Assembly (NCBI GenBank): GCA_019454915.1
Contig: JACFNM010000123.1
Location: 1-10,628, forward strand
Length of the DNA stretch: 10,628 nt
Direction: 5' to 3'
From: Chitinophagaceae bacterium
GTDB taxonomy: Bacteria; Bacteroidota; Bacteroidia; Chitinophagales; Chitinophagaceae
Shown here one piece after another: positions 6,175 to 10,628 of this stretch. Positions within the stretch are counted from its first letter, which is position 1. Each line of letters begins with the position of its first letter. The position numbers were made by a program, and so were the translations under genes. Below the pieces are notes generated by a model. It saw only the letters and a list, made by a program, of their open reading frames with translations, did not search any database and had not been told where the DNA came from.

Positions 6175-7935
6175 ATGCGGATTGTTATGAAAAGAATGAC
6201 CTGGCTTTTGGTTTTTATCCTGATCGGTGGTATTTCGTTTACCCAGGATCTGAGTTATAGTCAACGGAATCATAATTATTATACAGAGCGTCAAATAAAG
6301 GAAAGCCAGCCAGAGGGGAATTGGAAAGTACTTCCTTTTCCGGTGATGGTGAGTTTTGGAAATGGCAATGTTCGCTATGCCAAAGCTACAGTGCCTTTGC
6401 ACACCGTACAGAAAAACTGGACTGTGACCGCATGGAAAGGGGAAAAGGTGCATACCCAGTTGCTGGTATGGACCAATAAGCCATTGAAGGAAGTAAGTTT
6501 CACGGTTCATCTCTTAAAGGACGCTAAAGGAAAAGTTATTCCCGCCGAAAATATAAAAGCCGGTTTTGTCCGCTATGTAATAACGGATGAATTTGCCGGC
6601 GGTTGCGGTTATAGAAAGCCGGTGGATTTCGATTCCTCCCTCGTGGCGGATGCCGTAGATATTATCGGCGCTATTCCCGTGGAGGCAAATACCGTTCAGC
6701 CGCTGTGGCTGAGTATTCATGTTCCTCAAACCGCTGAACCCGGAAATTATAGCGGAAGCATTACGGTAAAGGCGGATAAATCCTATACGCTGAGCTATAC
6801 GGTTCAGGTGATCAACAGGACGCTTCCTTCTCCCGACCAATGGACTTATGATTTGGATCTGTGGCAACATCCGGCGGCCATAGCAAGGGTGCATGGCGTA
6901 GCATTGTGGAGCGATGAACATTTTGAGTTGATGCGGCCTTATTATACCATGCTTGCCGGTGCGGGGCAAAAAAATATTACCGCCAGCATCATGGACGAAC
7001 CCTGGGGGCATCAGACCTATGATGATTTTCCTTCCCTCATTCGGTGGGTAAAGAAGAAGGATGGCTCCTGGTTTTACGACTACAGCCTTTTTGATAAGTA
7101 TATTTCTTTTGTGATGGACTGTGGTATTAAAAAAAGGATCAATTGCTATACGATGGTACCCTGGGCTTTGTCTTTCCGGTACTTTGATGAAGCCCTCGGA
7201 ACGGATACAACGCTGAAGGCGGCTATTGGTTCGGAAGAATATAATACACACTGGACAAGCATGTTAACCGATTTTACCCAACACCTGAAAGATAACGGAT
7301 GGTTTGGTATTACCACCATTGCGATGGATGAACGCCCGATGAAAGATATGCAGGTGGTGATTGCTTTGTTAAAAAAGGTAGACCCCGAATGGAAGATTGC
7401 GCTTGCCGGAAATTATCATCCGGAAATTGAAAAGGATATTTTTGATTATTGCCTGGCTTCCAGTTTACAGTTTGATCAACATGTATTGAGTGAACGCATT
7501 GCCGCCGGGAAGCCCAGTACTTATTATACCTGCTGCACAGAAAATTATCCTAATGGATTTACTTTCTCCCCGCCCGCAGAACATGTTTGGCTGGGATGGT
7601 ATGCCGCGGCGAAGGGTTTTACCGGCTATCTGCGGTGGGCCTACAATAGCTGGGTAGCTGATCCGCTCAGAGACTCCCGTTTCCGGAGTTGGCCGGCAGG
7701 CGACACCTACCAGGTATATCCCGGGCCAAGAACTTCGATTCGTTTTGAAAAAATGATTGAGGGAATACAGGATTATGAAAAGATAAAATACCTGCAGAAA
7801 GAATGGAGCGATAAAAATGATGAAGAGTCGTTGAAGAAACTGAATGAAGCATTACGGGTCTTTGATATAGAAAAATTAAAAACGGTGCCTGCTGAAGAGA
7901 TGATCACGAGGGCAAAGAAAATACTGAATCAATAA
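6175..7935 (+). CDS. Secreted GH123-like glycosidase (DUF4091 domain)
   Basis: 586 residues from 6175. The ATG at 6187 gives an equally good signal peptide (MKRMTWLLVFILIGGISFTQ) and may be the true start; no Shine-Dalgarno separates them. Export signal to about residue 24 with a likely cut near SFTQ. Residues about 55-215 are beta-rich and resemble the N-terminal domain of GH123 proteins (EPGNYSGSITVKAD at 188-201). Residues about 220-470 form the presumed catalytic barrel. ITTIAMDERPM contains an Asp-Glu pair at 385-386, the position expected for the catalytic DE pair of GH123, which uses the substrate's N-acetyl group. Residues about 470-540 are DUF4091: WLGWYAAAKGFTGYLRWAYN, WPAGDTYQVYPG, IRFEKMIEGIQDYEK. 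Known GH123 enzymes are beta-N-acetylgalactosaminidases; this one is divergent by eye, so the activity is inferred. It precedes the fucosidase by 104 bp. Confidence 0.82.
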   Translation: MRIVMKRMTWLLVFILIGGISFTQDLSYSQRNHNYYTERQIKESQPEGNWKVLPFPVMVSFGNGNVRYAKATVPLHTVQKNWTVTAWKGEKVHTQLLVWTNKPLKEVSFTVHLLKDAKGKVIPAENIKAGFVRYVITDEFAGGCGYRKPVDFDSSLVADAVDIIGAIPVEANTVQPLWLSIHVPQTAEPGNYSGSITVKADKSYTLSYTVQVINRTLPSPDQWTYDLDLWQHPAAIARVHGVALWSDEHFELMRPYYTMLAGAGQKNITASIMDEPWGHQTYDDFPSLIRWVKKKDGSWFYDYSLFDKYISFVMDCGIKKRINCYTMVPWALSFRYFDEALGTDTTLKAAIGSEEYNTHWTSMLTDFTQHLKDNGWFGITTIAMDERPMKDMQVVIALLKKVDPEWKIALAGNYHPEIEKDIFDYCLASSLQFDQHVLSERIAAGKPSTYYTCCTENYPNGFTFSPPAEHVWLGWYAAAKGFTGYLRWAYNSWVADPLRDSRFRSWPAGDTYQVYPGPRTSIRFEKMIEGIQDYEKIKYLQKEWSDKNDEESLKKLNEALRVFDIEKLKTVPAEEMITRAKKILNQ

Positions 7936-7948
7936 AATAAAATAAGGT

Positions 7949-7975
7949 CAAAAAAGCAAAAAGACAGATTCTTTT
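7949..7975. repeat. Dispersed repeat box A, copy 2
   Basis: Matches 3531-3557 at 26 of 27 bases, ending aaaaagacagattctttt. It starts 14 bp after the stop of the GH123-like gene. Here the box lacks the left palindrome arm seen in the first copy and is followed after 3 bases by box B. Confidence 0.7.
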
Positions 7976-7978
7976 AAT

Positions 7979-8005
7979 AACGCCTATTGCAGTTAAAATT
8001 AATTA
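7979..8005. repeat. Dispersed repeat box B, copy 2
   Basis: Matches 1102-1127 with one extra T and one substitution (25 of 27 aligned positions). It lies 35 bp before the fucosidase start codon and is immediately preceded by box A. It may overlap the fucosidase promoter or leader. Confidence 0.6.
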
Positions 8006-8039
8006 TCTTATCAAATGGATTGATTAAAGCCATCGTATC

Positions 8040-9479
8040 ATGAAAAAAATTTCTTGCATTTTCTTATGGTTTGCTTTTGCGGGCTTCGCCTGTAATTCCA
8101 GCTCTCAACCCGAAGAAGCGCCGGCGGCCATTGAACCCGTGCCCACTCCGCAGCAACTTGCCTGGCACGACCTGGAGTTTTACTGGTTCATTCATTTTGG
8201 TCCGAATACTTTCACCAATAAGGAATGGGGATTGGGAGATGAACCAGCGGAAGCATTTAACCCTACGGCATTGGATTGTAACCAATGGGCTCAGATTGCT
8301 AAGCAATCGGGCGCTAAAGGAATCATCCTGACCGCCAAACACCACGACGGTTTTTGTTTATGGCCCAGCCAATATTCCAAACATACGGTAAGGGAGAGTA
8401 AGTGGAAAGACGGCAAGGGAGACGTGGTAAAAGATTTATCGGAAGCCTGTAAAGCGAATGGGCTCCTGTTCGGAATTTATCTTTCCCCCTGGGATCGAAA
8501 CCATCCGGATTATGGCACTCCCGAATACAATGACGTATACGTAAATACCATGACCGAAGTGGTCACCAATTATGGACCCTTATTTGAGTTTTGGTGGGAT
8601 GGCGCCAATGGTGAGGGTCCCAATGGTAAGAAGCAGGTATATGATTTCCATCGCTTCGAGAGAGAGATTCGGAAGTTAGCGCCCGATGCCGTTGTGTTTA
8701 GTGATATTGGCCCGGATATACGATGGGTTGGCAACGAAAGAGGTATAGCGGGTGCCACCAACTGGAATCTGTTGGACACAGCCGGATTTACCAGAGGAGC
8801 CGGAGCGCCGCCCAGAGATACTTTAAATCAGGGTAATGTGAACGGAAAGAACTGGATGCCCGCAGAATGTGATGTAAGTATTCGTCCGGGATGGTTTTAT
8901 CATGCTGAGGAAGATGATAAGGTAAAGACGCCCGAGCAGTTGTTTGATCTGTATCTGAAATCAGTAGGCCGCGGATCAACGCTGTTGCTCAATGTCCCAC
9001 CGGACAGAAGAGGTTTGATTCATGCCAATGATTCTGCCGCGCTGATGGGATTCAAGAAATACCGGGATGAAAGTTTTTCCGATAACCTGTTTAAGAACAT
9101 GAGTATCACCTACACGCAGAAAAGTGGAAAACCGGTTACCACACAATTCGATAATGGATTTAATCAGGATTACATCAACACAGGAGGAGCTGAAAATGTG
9201 ATTACCATTAAACCGGCAAAAGAAGGATCCATCAATTGTATTATTTTGAAAGAATACATTGCCCTCGGTCAGAGCATCAAACAATTTAAGTGTCTATTGA
9301 AAAATGGTGATAATGTTGTTAAAACACTCGAAGGAACAACCATTGGTCATAAGCGGATACTGAGTTTTGATACCACTCCGGTAACCTCCGTTGATATCAT
9401 CATTGAAGATGCCAAGGGAAATGCACTCTTTAGTGATATAGCTGCGTATCGGATTTCTGATCAGTTGATTGAGAGGTAA
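8040..9479 (+). CDS. Alpha-L-fucosidase, GH29, exported lipoprotein
   Basis: 479 residues. MKKISCIFLWFAFAGFAC is a probable lipoprotein signal with Cys18 as the lipidated residue. The lipobox GFAC is imperfect and is followed by SSSQPEEA, acidic as in Bacteroidota surface-export signals. Residues about 38-345 are the GH29 barrel: WFIHFGPNTFTNKEWG, ILTAKHHDGFCLWPSQYSKH, LSPWDRNHPDYG, LFEFWWDGANG with Asp187 as the expected nucleophile, NWMPAECDVSIRPGWFYH with Glu276 as the likely acid/base, and LLLNVPPDRRGLIH. The pattern fits the GH29-B type, which prefers branched alpha-1,3/1,4-fucose, though this cannot be settled by eye. Residues about 350-475 form a beta-rich C-terminal domain resembling an F5/8-type carbohydrate-binding module. 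It releases L-fucose from glycans, probably at the cell surface or in the periplasm. It follows the GH123-like gene on the same strand. Confidence 0.95.
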   Translation: MKKISCIFLWFAFAGFACNSSSQPEEAPAAIEPVPTPQQLAWHDLEFYWFIHFGPNTFTNKEWGLGDEPAEAFNPTALDCNQWAQIAKQSGAKGIILTAKHHDGFCLWPSQYSKHTVRESKWKDGKGDVVKDLSEACKANGLLFGIYLSPWDRNHPDYGTPEYNDVYVNTMTEVVTNYGPLFEFWWDGANGEGPNGKKQVYDFHRFEREIRKLAPDAVVFSDIGPDIRWVGNERGIAGATNWNLLDTAGFTRGAGAPPRDTLNQGNVNGKNWMPAECDVSIRPGWFYHAEEDDKVKTPEQLFDLYLKSVGRGSTLLLNVPPDRRGLIHANDSAALMGFKKYRDESFSDNLFKNMSITYTQKSGKPVTTQFDNGFNQDYINTGGAENVITIKPAKEGSINCIILKEYIALGQSIKQFKCLLKNGDNVVKTLEGTTIGHKRILSFDTTPVTSVDIIIEDAKGNALFSDIAAYRISDQLIER

Positions 9480-9495
9480 GGGCGCACGTTGCACG

Positions 9496-9527
9496 CTATA
9501 TTATATTGGCAATCAAATATATAATAG
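9496..9527. repeat. AT-rich imperfect inverted repeat after the fucosidase gene
   Basis: CTATATTATATT (9496-9507) and AATATATAATAG (9516-9527) form an imperfect palindrome 16 bp after the fucosidase stop. It may end the fucosidase transcript or be an operator for the toxin-antitoxin genes downstream; there is no T-run typical of an intrinsic terminator. Confidence 0.3.
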
Positions 9528-9536
9528 TGGTTTCCC

Positions 9537-9592
9537 TTTGTATTTTTAAGGACTACTTTAATTTATGTTGATTGCACCATTTTTGGTGTGAT
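9537..9592 (+). promoter_or_regulatory. Candidate promoter and operator of hicBA
   Basis: TTTG at 9537-9540 and TATGTTG at 9564-9570 are a loose match to -33/-7 elements, with spacing a little long. Just downstream, CACCA (9575-9579) and TGGTG (9584-9588) form a 5-bp inverted repeat around tttt, with partial pairing beyond. HicB-type antitoxins usually repress their own promoter through such palindromes, so this is the best operator candidate between the fucosidase and hicB. Confidence 0.35.
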
Positions 9593-9628
9593 TTACATTG
9601 TATATTGCAGAATAATTCTCCGGATAGT

Positions 9629-10012
9629 ATGCAGCAAGGTAATCTTCAAGGTGAAAAACGATTCGGTTCAAAATCTGTCAAAATAAATGTGCAGGTTTTG
9701 TTTTTTGAGGAGGACGATATTTACTACGCTTTCTTACCGTCATTTGATTTGATGGGATATGGCAAAACAGAAAAAGAGGCAAAAGAAAGTTTAAAGGTTG
9801 TATTAGATGAATTTTTAAGGTATACGCTAAATAAGAACACTTTATATATTGAACTGCAAAGATTAGGTTGGAAAATCAGGAGTAAAAAAAAGCCAATGCT
9901 CGCTCCACAAATATCGGATTTGATAAATACCAATGAAGAATTGAGAGAAATCGTCAATTCAAAACAATACACCACTTCAAATTATCAAGTTAGCGTACCT
10001 GCTTTTGCTTAA
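9629..10012 (+). CDS. hicB: HicB-like antitoxin
   Basis: 127 residues from the ATG at 9629. An in-frame TTG at 9572 would add 19 residues unlike the family, and that stretch contains the operator-like palindrome, so it is rejected. Residues about 18-82 have the HicB-like RNase-H-type pattern: VQVLFFEEDDIYYAFLPSFD, then GYGKTEKEAKESLKVVLDEF with the usual helix, and LYIELQRLGWKI. Residues 85-127 are a Lys-rich link and a tail (MLAPQISDLIN, VSVPAFA) that may bind DNA or the toxin. HicB proteins neutralise HicA by binding it and repress the operon. The stop codon overlaps the hicA start by one base (taatg), indicating translational coupling. The gene is AT-rich: one 60-base line inside it is 25% G+C against 53% for a line of the fucosidase. 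It belongs to the divergent antitoxin-first type, so database labels may read only hypothetical protein. Confidence 0.8.
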   Translation: MQQGNLQGEKRFGSKSVKINVQVLFFEEDDIYYAFLPSFDLMGYGKTEKEAKESLKVVLDEFLRYTLNKNTLYIELQRLGWKIRSKKKPMLAPQISDLINTNEELREIVNSKQYTTSNYQVSVPAFA

Positions 10013-10251
10013 TGTCAGTCAACCCATTAAAGAATGTATCACTAAAGGAGTGCAGGAGATTTCTCCTTAAAGTAGGTTGTCAAAATAAGCGTACTACAGG
10101 AGGTCATGAGCATTGGACGAGGTCTGATTTGTTAAGACCAATAACAATTCAAACGCATATTGACCCCGTACCTGAAAGAATAATGAAGCAAATTATTAAA
10201 GCTTTGGAAATTGATAGAGATGAGTTTCTGGAAATTATGAAAAGTTTGTAA
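10012..10251 (+). CDS. hicA: HicA-like mRNA interferase toxin
   Basis: 79 residues, of normal length for HicA (YcfA-like). The order of elements fits the double-stranded-RNA-binding-like fold: helix (LKECRRFLLKVGCQ), a strand pair carrying TTGGHEHWTR with His32 in the place of the catalytic His of the usual G-S-H motif, then RPITIQTHIDPVPERIMKQI, where the family has its proline and the last helix, and IDRDEFLEIM. HicA cleaves mRNA and halts translation when free of HicB. The antitoxin gene comes first here, the reverse of the classical hicAB order. ATG overlaps the hicB stop by one base. No independent promoter or Shine-Dalgarno is seen. G+C is low, as in hicB. Confidence 0.82.
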   Translation: MSVNPLKNVSLKECRRFLLKVGCQNKRTTGGHEHWTRSDLLRPITIQTHIDPVPERIMKQIIKALEIDRDEFLEIMKSL

Positions 10252-10456
10252 TTTATAGCGTATAGTCTTTAGATATGTAAGGACGCTCGCATTATTTCAG
10301 ACAAGGAACTTTGGATGAAAAACGTGTTGAAAAAAACTCCAGCTTCACTTCCCATCTAGCGGGCTATAAACCCTTTCCGAAAACCAGGTAGTCAACTATT
10401 CAAGTCTCAAATCTTATCATCATAATCCCCCAAGAACTCCGCCTATACATACCTTC
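10252..10456. other. Non-coding spacer, possible gene remnant
   Basis: 205 bp between hicA and the end of a convergent gene. No clear terminator hairpin with a T-run was found. A 36-codon open stretch (10281-10388, stop 10389-10391; text includes HYFRQGTLDEKR and HLAGYKPFPKTR) has no ATG start and looks coding-like but was not recognised. It may be a decayed gene fragment. Confidence 0.35.
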
Positions 10457-10628
10457 CTATTTCTTCTCAAAACGCATCATCTCCACATCATCCATCAGCA
10501 ATGTGAGTATATTATCTTTTACCGAATAGCTGTTGACTCTGTGCAGGATATTCAGAAAAACGGTCTCACCATCGCCGGGGCAATACTTTTTGGTCAGCGC
10601 CATATCTTCCGAAAAACTGATTTTCAGT
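10457..10628 (-). CDS. META/HslJ-like domain protein, C-terminal end (runs off right edge)
   Basis: 56 codons and a TAG stop are visible; the start lies beyond the window. The text KISFSEDMALTKKYCPG, then ETVFLNILHRVNSYSVKDN and ILTLLMDDVEMMRFEKK follows the end of a META domain. That pattern is a strand of small polar residues, a conserved C-P/A-x region, a helix ending in L..V..Y, then two strands ending in F-x-K/A. META domains occur in HslJ-type exported or lipoproteins of unclear function. The gene is convergent with hicBA and looks unrelated to the glycan genes. Confidence 0.65.
   Translation of the reverse strand, partial: LKISFSEDMALTKKYCPGDGETVFLNILHRVNSYSVKDNILTLLMDDVEMMRFEKK

Noticed and set aside
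6514..7251. Minus-strand 245-residue open frame
   Set aside because: Entirely antisense to the GH123-like gene, low-complexity composition and no recognisable motif; a shadow frame.
9572..9628. TTG start for HicB
   Set aside because: The extra 19 residues (MHHFWCDLHC...) are unlike HicB and overlap the palindrome that looks like the operator; the ATG at 9629 is preferred.
1..10628. CRISPR array, tRNA/rRNA, transposase, phage or defence-island genes
   Set aside because: No regularly spaced repeats, cloverleaf-like genes or recognisable proteins of these kinds were seen on either strand; the only defence-like module is HicBA.

Overview
The window looks like a chromosomal segment of a Bacteroidota species, probably from the Chitinophagaceae or a neighbouring family. 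This is inferred from protein character (GH109, GH29 and GH2 enzymes with Bacteroidota-style signal peptides), weak or missing Shine-Dalgarno sequences before most genes, one good match to the Bacteroidota -7 promoter box (TAnnTTTG), and T/A-rich palindromic intergenic repeats of a kind common in that phylum. No rRNA, tRNA, CRISPR array, transposase or integrase was seen.

Left half, minus strand, read right to left from 5119. A Tat-exported GH109-type enzyme (3698-5119) is followed by a repeat-rich spacer of about 400 bp. Next come an NfeD-like membrane protein (2707-3297) and a FloT/YuaG-type flotillin (1141-2676), 30 bp apart and clearly an operon. A second spacer of about 320 bp is GC-rich and full of hairpins. 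The 5' part of an exported GH2-type glycosidase (1-818) runs off the left edge.

Right half, plus strand. Divergent from GH109 lie cutC (5304-6038), a secreted GH123-like/DUF4091 protein (6175-7935) and a GH29 alpha-L-fucosidase lipoprotein (8040-9479). An AT-rich hicB-hicA toxin-antitoxin pair (9629-10251) follows. The C-terminal end of a META/HslJ-like protein (10457-10628, minus strand) runs off the right edge.

Functional reading: GH109, GH123-like, GH29 and GH2 enzymes together suggest attack on fucosylated, GalNAc-containing glycans such as blood-group, mucin or glycolipid-type structures. There is no SusC/SusD pair or sensor/regulator inside the window, so it is at best part of a glycan-utilisation locus. 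CutC sits inside this set, which makes its copper-homeostasis label worth doubting. The NfeD-flotillin operon is a separate membrane-organisation module and HicBA a separate, possibly acquired, module.

Two short sequence boxes recur in different spacers (3531-3557 with 7949-7975, and 1102-1127 with 7979-8005). The two boxes lie side by side in the GH123-GH29 spacer, which suggests a modular dispersed repeat family. I did not find a convincing new multi-gene system. The best leads are the repeat family, the CutC context and the divergent GH123-like enzyme.
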